Positions 1-9,145 are shown, counted from the stretch's first letter. The stretch is 64,000 nucleotides of DNA from Cumulibacter sp047975195 (GCA_047975195.1 JBKEDB010000027.1:30171-94170); one strand, 5' to 3'. Notes: a model not told the origin generated them from the sequence alone. Translations and numbers: made by a program.

Positions 1-1
1 G

Positions 2-334
2 GCAGCGCTGCGCATCCTTGCCGAGTTGCCCGCGGGGCGCCGCGCGATCGCCGTTCTGGAAGTTCAGGATGCCGCCGATGAACAGCCGGTGAATTCTGCT
101 GCGGACGTCGAGGTGCGGTGGCTACATAATCCGCAACACGGACAAGCGCCAAGTCTGCTCCCCGCGGCAATCCGCAACCTGCGTTGGCTCGACGGCGCTC
201 CGTATGTCTGGATGAGCGCCGAAGCCGCCGCGACTCGGGACATCCGCTCGTTTGCGCGCCGCGATAAGAAGGTGCCCAACGGGTGCGCGCACGTGGTCGG
301 CTACTGGAGCATGAGGCGCAATACTGCGCGCTGA
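2..334 (+). CDS. Siderophore-interacting protein, C-terminal part (truncated by window edge)
   Basis: The reading frame is open from the window edge, so only the last 110 or so residues are present. The segment carries the C-terminal pattern of the siderophore-interacting (SIP/ViuB-like) ferric-siderophore reductase family: a stretch reading W-x-D-G-A-P-Y-V-W-M-S-A-E-A, then R-S-F-A-R-R, and the terminal G-Y-W-S. In this family the protein binds FAD and uses NAD(P)H to reduce Fe(III) in an imported siderophore, releasing Fe(II) in the cytoplasm. It fits functionally with the catecholate siderophore operon about 9 kb downstream, although pgm, a transporter and three dehydrogenases lie between. 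Family assignment is from recognised sequence pattern; the N-terminal FAD domain is outside the window. Confidence 0.75.
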   Translation, partial: AALRILAELPAGRRAIAVLEVQDAADEQPVNSAADVEVRWLHNPQHGQAPSLLPAAIRNLRWLDGAPYVWMSAEAAATRDIRSFARRDKKVPNGCAHVVGYWSMRRNTAR

Positions 335-570
335 CATCGCGAGCCTGTCTGCCGCAGGACCGTCGCCACCTTACGTCAGGCATATCGGCGATGCCTAACT
401 CAAGCACGCCCGGTCGGCGTCCTCACCTCAACGTCTCGGTCGATCGATCAAGATGCCCGGCGAGTTATGCAGAGCCCGCAAGCGGCACGCCACACCAAGG
501 GCAAAAGTTGCCAGACCCCTCCGATAACGGCAAGGATGAAGGACCGAGCGGCAGAAAGAGGGCAACTGAG

Positions 571-2211
571 ATGGCGAACCACCCGCGGGCGGGTCAGCGT
601 GCGACGAAGGACGACCTCGTCGACATCGAGGAATTATTCGCGGCCTACTACCAACGTCAGCCCGATATCGCCGACCCCACCCAGAAAGTCTCCTTCGGCA
701 CTAGCGGCCACCGCGGCTCTTCGCTGAAGACCTCATTCAACGACGCGCACATTGCCGCAATGTCACAGGCGATCGTGGAGTACCGCCAGAAAGAAGGCAT
801 TGCCGGTCCGCTGTTCATCGGCCGTGACACGCACGCCCTGTCGGGTCCGGCGAAACAAACCGCACTGGAGGTCTTCGCCGCCAACAACGTCCGCGTCGTC
901 GTTGACGCGCGCGGTGGGTACACGCCGACGCCGGCGATATCGCACGCGATCTTGACCTACAACAACTCGGGTCGCTCGGATCGGGCCGACGGCATCTGCG
1001 TCACCCCTTCGCACAATCCGCCTACCGACGGCGGTTTTAAATACAACCCCCCGCACGGTGGCCCCGCAGGGGCCGACGTCACCAGCCGTATCCAGGACCG
1101 CGCGAACGAGCTGATCGCGACCGGGCTCGGCGGCGTGAAGCGAATCGGCATCGAGGAGGCGCGGTCAGCGCCTACCACCGGCGTCCACGATTACATGGAC
1201 GCGTACGTATCGGACCTCAGTTCGATCATCGATATGGACGCGATCCGCGAAGCTGGTATCCGGATCGGAGCCGACCCGCTCGGAGGCGCATCGGTCCACT
1301 ACTGGGCCGAGATCGCCAAACGCTATGACCTCGACCTGACGGTCGTCAACGACTCAGTCGACCCACAGTGGGGATTTATGACCCTCGACTGGGACGGCAA
1401 GATCCGAATGGACTGCTCCTCGCCGTACGCGATGGCCTCGCTGGTGGCAAACAAGGACAAGTTCGACATATCCACCGGCAACGATGCGGACGCCGACCGG
1501 CACGGGATCGTGACGCCGGATGGCGGGTTGATGAACCCGAATCATTATCTGGCGGTCGCGATCGAGTACCTGTTCACCTGCCGGGCGAGTTGGTCGCCGT
1601 CCGCTGCCGTCGGGAAGACCCTGGTGTCCTCCTCAATGATCGATCGGGTGGCCAACGCGCTGGGCAGGCAACTCATCGAGGTCCCGGTTGGGTTCAAGTG
1701 GTTCGTCAACGGGCTCGCCGACGGCTCCATTGGATTCGGCGGCGAGGAGTCCGCCGGCGCGTCGTTCCTGCGGCGCAACGGGAAAGTCTGGACGACTGAC
1801 AAGGACGGGATCATTCTCGCGCTACTCGCCGCGGAGATCCTCGCGGTCACCGAGAAGACGCCGTCGCAGTTGTACGAGGCATTAACCGAGCAATACGGCA
1901 CGCCCGCCTATAGCAGGATCGATGCACCGGCAACGCCGGAGCAGAAGACGAAGCTCGGAAAACTGAACGCGGCCGCCGTGACGGCCACGACTCTCGCCGG
2001 CGAGGAGATTCTGTCGAAGACGACCGAGGCGCCCGGCAACAAGTCGCCACTCGGCGGGTTGAAGGTCTCCACCGAGACGGGCTGGTTTGCGGCGCGTCCC
2101 TCAGGCACCGAGGACGTCTACAAGGTGTACGCCGAATCGTTCAAGGGTGAACCCTCGCTGGCGAAGATCCAAGCCGAAGCCCAACAGGTCGTGCATGACG
2201 CTATCGGCTAG
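571..2211 (+). CDS. pgm: Phosphoglucomutase (alpha-D-glucose phosphate-specific)
   Basis: Predicted 546-residue phosphoglucomutase interconverting glucose-1-phosphate and glucose-6-phosphate in the cytoplasm, linking glycolysis to UDP-glucose, glycogen and trehalose. The family signatures are clear: GTSGHRG at residues 43-49, the phosphoserine loop TPSHNP at 145-150 (Ser147), the metal loop DADADRHG near 305, the sugar-binding GEESAG near 390 and the phosphate-binding RPSGTEDVYK near the C-terminus. The frame is open about 290 bases further upstream, but the length of bacterial Pgm enzymes and the purine-rich GAAAGAGGG before 571 favour this ATG. The 236-base gap from the previous gene suggests its own promoter. 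UDP-glucose made from its product could feed the UDP-glucose dehydrogenase at 36.8 kb. Confidence 0.93.
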   Translation: MANHPRAGQRATKDDLVDIEELFAAYYQRQPDIADPTQKVSFGTSGHRGSSLKTSFNDAHIAAMSQAIVEYRQKEGIAGPLFIGRDTHALSGPAKQTALEVFAANNVRVVVDARGGYTPTPAISHAILTYNNSGRSDRADGICVTPSHNPPTDGGFKYNPPHGGPAGADVTSRIQDRANELIATGLGGVKRIGIEEARSAPTTGVHDYMDAYVSDLSSIIDMDAIREAGIRIGADPLGGASVHYWAEIAKRYDLDLTVVNDSVDPQWGFMTLDWDGKIRMDCSSPYAMASLVANKDKFDISTGNDADADRHGIVTPDGGLMNPNHYLAVAIEYLFTCRASWSPSAAVGKTLVSSSMIDRVANALGRQLIEVPVGFKWFVNGLADGSIGFGGEESAGASFLRRNGKVWTTDKDGIILALLAAEILAVTEKTPSQLYEALTEQYGTPAYSRIDAPATPEQKTKLGKLNAAAVTATTLAGEEILSKTTEAPGNKSPLGGLKVSTETGWFAARPSGTEDVYKVYAESFKGEPSLAKIQAEAQQVVHDAIG

Positions 2212-2270
2212 TAACGCCGATAGCGCCCCTTGGACCATCGGTCCCCGCAACGACCAGGCACAATTAGCCC

Positions 2271-4520
2271 ATGACATCGGCACCCGGACCACCTCCCGAG
2301 TCGACATCCGCGAGGCCACGATCCCGGGTCCTCCTCGGCCCAGTTCTGATCGTCGCACTCGTCATCGCGGCGTGGCTGTCCATCGCGGGCCTCGGCGGCG
2401 CCTCGTTGGGCAGCCTTGGACAAGTCACCTCCAATGACGAGTCTGCGTGGCTACCGGAATCTGCGGAATCGGTGCTCGCGAACGCGAAACTCGCTGAACT
2501 CGACGACACCGGGTCACTACCGGCGCTCGTTGTGCTTCTCGGTGATTCGGTAGGGCCGGACCTCCCGAACGAGGGCGGCGCTCAGCCCGGAGGGTCACAC
2601 AGCCCCGGACCCGGCTCGGACCCGTCGGCGGGACCTGAGTCGCCATACGCCAGCTACGGCGCCGATGTAGCCGCCGATGTCGATATCGACGACGTCCCGC
2701 TGAATGACCTGCTGGCTCCCGGCCAGCAAGTCACCGCCGTGCCTGCCAACGACGGTTCCGGCGTCCTACTGATCGTGCCGCTGGACGCGAAGCAGATGGG
2801 CGAAACGCTAGATAATGGCGAATCCCAACTGGCCACGACCATCGATCAGCTGCGCGAGTCGCTCACGCAGGTCACGGGCGCTGAACAGGTCTTCGTCACT
2901 GGTCCGGCCGGATTCGCGAACGACGTCAGCGCGGCGTTTGCGGGGATCGACGGCGTTCTGTTACTGGTTACCCTCAGCGTCGTACTGGTCATTCTGCTGC
3001 TGGTTTACCGATCTGTCGTGCTGCCACTGATCGTGCTATTTACTTCTGTCAGCGGACTTGCCCTGGCTGGATTCGTGGTCTACCGCCTCGCGAAGGCAGA
3101 CGTGCTCGTCGTGAGCGGGCAGACCCAGGGCATTCTGTTCATCCTCGTGGTCGGCGCCGCCACCGATTACGGACTGCTGCTCGTCGCCCGTTATCGCGAG
3201 GAACTCGAACGACACGAGCGTCCGTTCGATGCGATGAAGGTGGCCTGGCGGGCTTGTCTCGAACCGATCGCGGCATCCGCCGGCACTGTCATCGCGGCGC
3301 TGCTGTGTTTGATGCTGTCCGATCTCAACTCCAATCAAGGACTCGGGCCGGTTGGAGCGATCGGTATCGTCGCTGCGTTGGCAGCCGCGCTCACGCTGTT
3401 ACCCGCGCTTCTCCTCCTCGGCCGCGGCGTGTTTTGGCCGCGGATCCCCCGATTCGGGCAAGTCCCCGTCGAGAAACATGGGCTGTGGGCGCGGATCTCC
3501 CACCTCGTCGCGGCCCGACCACGTCAGATCTGGCTCACGGTCGGCGCGATTCTGATCGCCTTCTGCTTCGCCGTACCGACATTCAAAGCCGATGGCACAA
3601 GCGAGTCCGAGGTCTTCATGACCGAGGTTGACGCGGTCACCGGACAGGAGATCCTCGACGAACGATTCGATGCCGCAGCCGCGGATCCGATCCAGATCCT
3701 CGTCCCGGCGATCGATGCTGAGGCTGTGGCCGACGCCGTTGAGGACGTCGAGGGCATCGCCTCTGTATCCGTCGGATCCCAGGAAACCTCGGACGGCTAC
3801 GTCGAGGTAAAGGTCATCGCTGATGACGCCGGCAACACCGGAAACCTCGTCACACAGATGAGGCCAATCGTTCATGCGACCAACGCTGATGCGATGGTCG
3901 GGGGCCGGGCCGCGGTGGACGTCGATACCCGCGAGACGGCTCAGCGGGATCTGACAGTGATCATCCCGGTGGTGCTCGTGGTCGTTCTGGTCATCCTGAT
4001 CGCACTGCTACGCGCGATCGTCGCACCCCTGATGCTGATCACCGCGACCGTCGTATCGTTCGGCACGGCACTGGGAGTATCGGCGCTGCTGTTCAACCAT
4101 GCGCTCGACTTTCCCGGCGCCGACCCCACAGTGCCACTGCTCGGGTTCATCTTCCTGGTCGCCCTCGGCGTCGACTATTCGATCTTCCTGATGACGCGCG
4201 CCCGCGAAGAGGTCGGCAGACTCGGGCCCCGCGACGGTGTCGCGCACGCACTTCGCGTTACCGGTCCGGTGATTACGAACGCCGGGGTCGTGTTGGCAGC
4301 GACGTTCGCCGCATTGTCGGTACTACCACTGTTGTTCATGGTGCAGATCGCTTTTGTCGTCGCGTTCGGCGTCCTGCTCGACACCCTCGTCGTGCGCTCA
4401 TTCCTCGTTCCGGCGATGGCGATCGACGCCGGCCGGCACACCTGGTGGCCGTCCCGGCTCAGCGCGGAACGACTACCTGATCGGGCGGCCGACAGAGAAT
4501 TCCACCGAACGCACACGTAA
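2271..4520 (+). CDS. MMPL-family RND transporter
   Basis: This 749-residue integral membrane protein has the two-fold MMPL/RND layout: one N-terminal membrane helix (about 22-44), a large external loop (to about 215) rich in Gly, Pro and Asp, five closely spaced helices, then a second half with the same pattern (helix near 430, loop, five helices at about 560-725). The motif G-A-A-T-D-Y-G-L-L-L-V-A-R-Y-R-E-E in the first half and the matching G-V-D-Y-S-I-F-L-M-T-R-A-R-E-E in the second are typical of MMPL proteins, where the Asp-Tyr pairs relay protons. Family members export lipids or siderophores, or act in drug efflux. The substrate here is not shown by the sequence. The nearby siderophore genes allow but do not prove a role in siderophore export. 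Confidence 0.88.
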   Translation: MTSAPGPPPESTSARPRSRVLLGPVLIVALVIAAWLSIAGLGGASLGSLGQVTSNDESAWLPESAESVLANAKLAELDDTGSLPALVVLLGDSVGPDLPNEGGAQPGGSHSPGPGSDPSAGPESPYASYGADVAADVDIDDVPLNDLLAPGQQVTAVPANDGSGVLLIVPLDAKQMGETLDNGESQLATTIDQLRESLTQVTGAEQVFVTGPAGFANDVSAAFAGIDGVLLLVTLSVVLVILLLVYRSVVLPLIVLFTSVSGLALAGFVVYRLAKADVLVVSGQTQGILFILVVGAATDYGLLLVARYREELERHERPFDAMKVAWRACLEPIAASAGTVIAALLCLMLSDLNSNQGLGPVGAIGIVAALAAALTLLPALLLLGRGVFWPRIPRFGQVPVEKHGLWARISHLVAARPRQIWLTVGAILIAFCFAVPTFKADGTSESEVFMTEVDAVTGQEILDERFDAAAADPIQILVPAIDAEAVADAVEDVEGIASVSVGSQETSDGYVEVKVIADDAGNTGNLVTQMRPIVHATNADAMVGGRAAVDVDTRETAQRDLTVIIPVVLVVVLVILIALLRAIVAPLMLITATVVSFGTALGVSALLFNHALDFPGADPTVPLLGFIFLVALGVDYSIFLMTRAREEVGRLGPRDGVAHALRVTGPVITNAGVVLAATFAALSVLPLLFMVQIAFVVAFGVLLDTLVVRSFLVPAMAIDAGRHTWWPSRLSAERLPDRAADREFHRTHT

Positions 4521-4651
4521 ACCCTTCCGCATGTGTCCGCGGTCACCTAATGTGGCGGGTGGCTGATCCACCCGTCAGGTTGTCTCGCCCGCACGGAGCA
4601 CCATTCCGCGTGCGGCGCGTCGGATCTGCACCGCCTAGGAGGAGCAATAAA

Positions 4652-5794
4652 ATGAAGGTCAAGGCAGCAATCATGAAGACCCCCGACGCCCGGGAGTGGT
4701 CCGTGGAGACCATTGATGTCGGCGACCCGGTAGCCAGTGAGGTCCAGGTCAAATTGACCGTCTCGGGCTTATGCCACTCAGATGAGCATGTGCTCAATGG
4801 CGCCACCCCCATGGCGTTCCATCCGGTTCTTGGCGGGCACGAGGGTGCCGGCGTCGTGACCAAGGTCGGCCCCGGAGTCACCGACTACAAAGAAGGCGAC
4901 CACGTCGTCCTGGCATTCATCCCGGCCTGCGGTAAGTGTCGCCCCTGCTCAAAGGGCCTGCAGAATCTCTGTGACCTCGGCGCCGGTCTGCTCACCGGTG
5001 AAGCCATCTCCGACGGCACCTTCCGCTACAACACCGAAGCCGGCGATCCGATCGTCCCGATGTGCCTGCTGGGCACCTTCTCGCCGTACGTCACGGTGCA
5101 CGAGGCTTCCGTCGTCAAGATTGAGGACGACATCCCGCTGGATAAGGCCGCGCTACTTGGCTGCGGCGTATCCACCGGTTGGGGATCGGCCACCGAGATC
5201 GGCGGCACCAAGGTTGGCGACACGGTCGTCGTGATGGGCTGCGGCGGCGTCGGTATGAATGCCGTCCAAGGCGCAGCCTCCGCAGGCGCACGGTACGTCG
5301 TCGCCGTCGATCCGGTCGAGTCCAAGCGCGAGAAGGCGATGGAACTCGGCGCTACCCACGCATTCGCCTCGATGGAAGAAGCGATGGAGCCGGTGAACGA
5401 ACTGACCTGGGGCACCATGGCTGACGTCACCATTGAGACCGTAGGCGACGTTCAGGGTGAGGACATCAAGGCGTGCACCGACATCACCGGTAAGGGCGGC
5501 ACCATCGTCGTCACGGGCATGGGTGATTACCAGAAAGAGGACGTCAAGCTCTCGCTCTTCGAGCTGACGCTGCTACAGAAGCGCGTGCAGGGTGCGATCT
5601 TCGGCGGCACCAGCCCGCGCACCCAGATCCCGCACCTGGTCAACATGTACCGCTCGGGTCAGCTCAAGCTCGACGAACTGATCACCAAGGAGTACACGCT
5701 GGATCAGATCAACGAGGGCTACCAGGACATGCGTGACGGCAAGAACGTCCGCGGTGTTGTCCGCTACACGGACGCAGACATCGTGAGCGCCTAG
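4652..5794 (+). CDS. NDMA-dependent zinc alcohol dehydrogenase, copy 1
   Basis: A 380-residue medium-chain zinc alcohol dehydrogenase. Catalytic zinc ligands are Cys41 (in GLCHSDEH), His63-Glu64 and Cys171; structural zinc cysteines are 93, 96, 99 and 107. The Rossmann motif GCGGVG is at 196-201, followed by an acidic Asp220 as expected for NAD. The whole pattern is that of the actinobacterial NDMA-dependent family, in which NAD(H) stays bound and electrons pass to mycofactocin. No mycofactocin biosynthesis genes are in this window. ATG 4652 is chosen over upstream in-frame starts because a perfect AGGAGG (4637-4642) lies 9 bases before it. It is the first of three tandem paralogues and ends in its own hairpin terminator. 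Confidence 0.9.
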   Translation: MKVKAAIMKTPDAREWSVETIDVGDPVASEVQVKLTVSGLCHSDEHVLNGATPMAFHPVLGGHEGAGVVTKVGPGVTDYKEGDHVVLAFIPACGKCRPCSKGLQNLCDLGAGLLTGEAISDGTFRYNTEAGDPIVPMCLLGTFSPYVTVHEASVVKIEDDIPLDKAALLGCGVSTGWGSATEIGGTKVGDTVVVMGCGGVGMNAVQGAASAGARYVVAVDPVESKREKAMELGATHAFASMEEAMEPVNELTWGTMADVTIETVGDVQGEDIKACTDITGKGGTIVVTGMGDYQKEDVKLSLFELTLLQKRVQGAIFGGTSPRTQIPHLVNMYRSGQLKLDELITKEYTLDQINEGYQDMRDGKNVRGVVRYTDADIVSA

Positions 5795-5807
5795 ATCCAC
5801 CACCCAG

Positions 5808-5845
5808 AGGCACCCGCTTTTCTATACTGGAAAGCGGGTGCCTTT
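5808..5845 (+). terminator. Rho-independent-type terminator after alcohol dehydrogenase copy 1
   Basis: A perfect 13-bp stem (5808-5820 pairing with 5831-5843) encloses a 10-base loop and is followed by a short T run. It lies 13 bases after the stop codon of the first dehydrogenase gene, so the next paralogue probably has its own promoter in the 90 bases that follow. Confidence 0.8.
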
Positions 5846-5936
5846 CGGCGTTCCTGGACCGTCGCCGCAATCCAACTGCCGTGATACGAGGCACATCTGG
5901 CAGGCTGTCTATAGAAAAAGAAAGCCGAGGAGTGTC

Positions 5937-7073
5937 ATGAAGTTGAACGCAGCCGTCCTGAACGGCGTCGGGCAGGACTGGGAAATCCGCGAGATCGAAC
6001 TTGGCGACCCTGTCGCCGGGGAGGTCCAGGTCAAACTGACAGCATCTGGCTTGTGCCACTCCGATGAGCACCTGCGCACCGGCGCGAGCCCGGTACCGTT
6101 CATGCCAGTCATCGGCGGACACGAAGGGGCCGGCGTGGTGACCAAGGTCGGACCCGGGGTCAGCAACTTCGAAGAGGGCGACCACGTCGTACTCGCGTTC
6201 ATCCCGGCGTGCGGTAAGTGCCGAATGTGCGCCAAGGGCCTGCAAAATCTGTGCGATCTCGGCGCTGGACTGGTCAAGGGGAAGGCTATCGCCGACCGCA
6301 CGTTCCGTTACACCGTCGACGGTCAGCCGGCCATCCCGATGTGTTTGCTGGGCACTTTCTCGCCGTACGTCACGGTGCACGAGGCGTCCGTGGTGAAGAT
6401 TGAGAAGGACATCCCGCTGGATAAGGCCGCGCTACTTGGCTGCGGCGTGTCCACCGGTTGGGGTTCAGCCACCGAGATCGGTGGCACGAAGGCCGGCGAC
6501 ACGGTCGTTGTGATGGGCTGCGGCGGCGTCGGCATGAACGCCGTCCAGGGCGCGGCAGCCGCTGGCGCGCGATACGTCGTCGCCGTCGACCCCGTCGAGA
6601 CCAAGCGCGAACAGGCCATGCAGCTCGGCGCCACCCACGCGTACGCCTCGATCGAAGAGGCAATGGGCCCGGTCGCTGACATCAGCTGGGGCACGATGGC
6701 CGACGTCAGCATCATCACCGTCGGAGATATTCAGGGCGAGGACGTCCAGGCTGCTGCGGGTATCACCGGGAAAGGCGGCACCATCGTCGTCACCGGGATG
6801 GGCGACTTCGCCAAACAAGACGTGAAGTTGAACCTTTTTGAACTCACCCTGCTGCAGAAGAACCTTCAGGGTGCGATCTTCGGCGGGATCGGTCCGCGCC
6901 AGCAGATTCCACAATTGCTGGGTATGTACCGCTCGGGTCAGCTCAAGCTCGACGAACTGATCACCAAGGAGTACAAGCTCTCGGAAATCAACCAGGGCTA
7001 CCAGGACATGCGCGACGGCAAGAACATCCGCGGCATCATCCGCTACACGGAAGAAGACTGGGCCGGCCGGTAA
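5937..7073 (+). CDS. NDMA-dependent zinc alcohol dehydrogenase, copy 2
   Basis: A 378-residue paralogue of the preceding gene with all zinc ligands retained (GLCHSDEH around Cys40, GGHEGAG, the four-cysteine lobe CGKCRMCAKGLQNLC, and LGCGVSTGWGSA). It differs from copies 1 and 3 in the cofactor-domain stretch after the Rossmann motif: DISWGTMADVSIITVGDIQ in place of the shared version, and the Glu of IETVGD is Ile. The start is fixed by GAGGAG at 5927-5932, four bases before the ATG; the frame itself opens earlier. Substrate preference presumably differs from its neighbours. Its final 150 bases are almost identical to copy 3, while its cofactor-domain entry is closest to copy 1. Confidence 0.9.
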   Translation: MKLNAAVLNGVGQDWEIREIELGDPVAGEVQVKLTASGLCHSDEHLRTGASPVPFMPVIGGHEGAGVVTKVGPGVSNFEEGDHVVLAFIPACGKCRMCAKGLQNLCDLGAGLVKGKAIADRTFRYTVDGQPAIPMCLLGTFSPYVTVHEASVVKIEKDIPLDKAALLGCGVSTGWGSATEIGGTKAGDTVVVMGCGGVGMNAVQGAAAAGARYVVAVDPVETKREQAMQLGATHAYASIEEAMGPVADISWGTMADVSIITVGDIQGEDVQAAAGITGKGGTIVVTGMGDFAKQDVKLNLFELTLLQKNLQGAIFGGIGPRQQIPQLLGMYRSGQLKLDELITKEYKLSEINQGYQDMRDGKNIRGIIRYTEEDWAGR

Positions 7074-7108
7074 CACAGTCCGTCAATATTCCGATCCGAG
7101 TTGCACCC

Positions 7109-7144
7109 ACACGCGGTGCGCCCCATGCGGCGCACCGCGTGTTG
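7109..7144 (+). terminator. Hairpin terminator after alcohol dehydrogenase copy 2
   Basis: A perfect 14-bp GC-rich stem (7109-7122 with 7129-7142) and a 6-base loop lie about 35 bases after the stop codon. There is little T run after the stem, so efficiency is uncertain. Confidence 0.7.
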
Positions 7145-7269
7145 TCATCGGATTACCCTGCTCACGATCGGTTGTATCAATCGATCTGTCCGCATGTCGG
7201 ACGCCGGTGGCGTCGGGTGTCACATAGTGATGTGCTCATCACAGCATTGACCGCGCGAAAGGACTCATT

Positions 7270-8406
7270 ATGAAGACCAAGGGTGCTGTACTGCTGAGCC
7301 CGGAGGACAAGGAGTGGACCGTCACCGACATCGACGTCGGCGAACCGGTCGCTGGCGAGGTCATGGTCAAACTCGCAGCTTCTGGCCTTTGCCACTCCGA
7401 CGAACATCTGCTGACCGGGGCGAGCCCGATCCCGACGTATCCAATGATCGGCGGCCACGAAGGCGCCGGCGAAGTGGTCAAAGTGGGTGAGGGCGTCACC
7501 GGCATCGAGGTAGGCGACCACGTCGTACTCGCATTCATCCCCGCGTGCGGAAAGTGCCGTCCATGCTCCAAGGGACTCCATAACCTGTGCGACGAGGGCG
7601 CCCGTTTGCTGACCGGCCAGGCCATCGCCGACGACACGTTCCGAGTCACCAAGGACGGTCAGCCAGTACCGCAGATGTGCCTGCTGGGCACGTTCTCGCC
7701 GTACGTCACGGTGCACGAGCACTCGGTGGTGAAGGTTGAGAAGGATGTCCCGCTGCACAAGGTTGCGCTCATTGGCTGCGGCGTCTCCACCGGCTGGGGT
7801 TCGGCTACCGCGATCGGTGGGGTTTCGGTTGGCGACACGGTCGTGATCATGGGGTGCGGCGGCGTCGGCATGAACGCCGTTCAAGGCGCAGCCGCAGCCG
7901 GCGCGCGGTATGTGGTCGCGGTCGATCCGGTGGAACTCAAGCGCGAGAAGGCGATGGAACTCGGCGCTACCCATGCATTCGCCTCCATGGAAGAGGCAAT
8001 GGAACCGGTGAACCAACTGACCTGGGGCACCATGGCTGACGTCACCATTGAGACCGTGGGTGACGTTCAGGGTGAGGACATCAAGGCGTGCACTGACATC
8101 ACCGGTAAGGGCGGCACCGTCGTTGTCACCGGCATGGGTGACGCCGCTAAGGAGGACGTCAAACTCTCGCTCTTCGAGCTGACGCTGCTACAGAAGCGTG
8201 TGCAGGGTGCGATCTTCGGCGGCACCAGCCCGCGCACGACGATCCCCCACCTGGTCAATATGTACCGCTCGGGTCAGCTCAAGCTCGACGAACTGATCAC
8301 CAAGGAGTACAAGCTCTCGGAAATCAACCAGGGCTACCAGGACATGCGCGACGGTAAGAACATCCGCGGCATCATCCGCTACACCGAGGAAGACTGGGCC
8401 GTATAG
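7270..8406 (+). CDS. NDMA-dependent zinc alcohol dehydrogenase, copy 3
   Basis: A 378-residue third member of the tandem set. Catalytic Cys41, His-Glu in GGHEGAG, the four structural zinc cysteines and the Rossmann GCGGVG motif are intact, so it should be an active zinc alcohol dehydrogenase of the NDMA/mycofactocin-linked family. It starts at an ATG preceded by GAAAGGA. The central region from the cofactor domain onward matches copy 1 nearly base for base, while its last 150 bases match copy 2, which suggests gene conversion in the array. It is followed by a strong hairpin terminator. Each copy appears to be a separate transcription unit, which would allow different regulation of similar enzymes. 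Confidence 0.9.
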   Translation: MKTKGAVLLSPEDKEWTVTDIDVGEPVAGEVMVKLAASGLCHSDEHLLTGASPIPTYPMIGGHEGAGEVVKVGEGVTGIEVGDHVVLAFIPACGKCRPCSKGLHNLCDEGARLLTGQAIADDTFRVTKDGQPVPQMCLLGTFSPYVTVHEHSVVKVEKDVPLHKVALIGCGVSTGWGSATAIGGVSVGDTVVIMGCGGVGMNAVQGAAAAGARYVVAVDPVELKREKAMELGATHAFASMEEAMEPVNQLTWGTMADVTIETVGDVQGEDIKACTDITGKGGTVVVTGMGDAAKEDVKLSLFELTLLQKRVQGAIFGGTSPRTTIPHLVNMYRSGQLKLDELITKEYKLSEINQGYQDMRDGKNIRGIIRYTEEDWAV

Positions 8407-8457
8407 GTCTCATCTCTCCGGTCGGCGCATGGCGTCGGTATGGGGGCACGGACACCC

Positions 8458-8493
8458 GAGGGGCGGCGGAACAGATGTTCCGCCGCCCCTCTC
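8458..8493 (+). terminator. Strong terminator after alcohol dehydrogenase copy 3
   Basis: A 16-bp perfect stem (8458-8473 with 8476-8491), nearly loopless in the formal pairing so that the top base pairs probably open, lies about 50 bases after the stop codon. It also faces the end of the minus-strand gene at 8527 and may serve both strands. Confidence 0.75.
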
Positions 8494-8526
8494 TGTGCGG
8501 GTATCGGCCATACCGGTCATGGACAC

Positions 8527-9135
8527 CTACGCGGCGAAGGCAGCGCTTCGGCCGAGCGGCGTCACCGCGCTAGCGACCGCCGGCTCGGGCCGAGCGGGCA
8601 TCAGTACCCGACGCGCGAGCCGCGAGTACGGCGCCCATTCGGCAGGGCGGCGAACCGCCGCACCGGTGGCACGGGCGAGCGCGTCGAACACATCCTCTAT
8701 ATAAGAGTCATAGAGCGGACGCCCTACGCTCATCCACCACAATCTGGCCTTCAATCCCGACCGGACCTGCAACCGGTGCCGAACCTCGCATGCGAGTCGG
8801 TCTTGGCGGATTTCATAGGCGTGAGCGCCGACTAGCGGGCCCTCGATCCGGTGCTCGCCCTCAGCGAGGTCGAGCGGACCGAACATCGGATGCCCCGGAA
8901 GCTCCGCGGTGCCCAACATCGCCAGCGTCTCCCGTACGTCGCATGCTCGAATTGGGTATCGGCGGCGTCGAGTTTCGGTAATCACTTCGGTCCCCCCCCC
9001 ATCGCCTCTGCCGACAAGTCTGGCGGCTCGGCGCGCTGAGCGGATCAGCCCAGCGGATGAATCACTGTCCCCCTCAGGGACGATGCGACCGGTGGCCGCG
9101 TTCCACCCGTCGACCGGGCGGTGCGCATAGAGCAA
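8527..9135 (-). CDS. Hypothetical protein divergent from the siderophore operon
   Basis: I do not recognise this 202-residue product. It is predicted to be soluble, rich in Arg and Ala, with a plausible folded core from about residue 52 to 180 (stretches DVRETLAMLGTAELPGHPM, EGPLVGAHAYEIRQDRL and LWWMSVGRPLYDSYIEDVF). The start is unresolved. The longest frame begins with TTG at 9135; a GTG at 8985, just after a run of nine G on the coding strand, would give 152 residues beginning near the conserved-looking core. The gene is transcribed away from the siderophore operon and its putative start is beside the iron box at 9146-9164, so it is probably iron-regulated as well. A role in siderophore handling is inference from position only. 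Confidence 0.55.
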   Translation of the reverse strand: MLYAHRPVDGWNAATGRIVPEGDSDSSAGLIRSARRAARLVGRGDGGGTEVITETRRRRYPIRACDVRETLAMLGTAELPGHPMFGPLDLAEGEHRIEGPLVGAHAYEIRQDRLACEVRHRLQVRSGLKARLWWMSVGRPLYDSYIEDVFDALARATGAAVRRPAEWAPYSRLARRVLMPARPEPAVASAVTPLGRSAAFAA

Positions 9136-9145
9136 ACGACCTATG

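Noticed and set aside
283..570. Upstream extension of the pgm frame from 283
   Set aside because: The extension overlaps the preceding gene, has no match to the family, and the start at 571 gives the normal enzyme length.
7221..7234. CACAT/ATGTG inverted repeat before alcohol dehydrogenase copy 3
   Set aside because: Five-base arms are too short to separate from chance.
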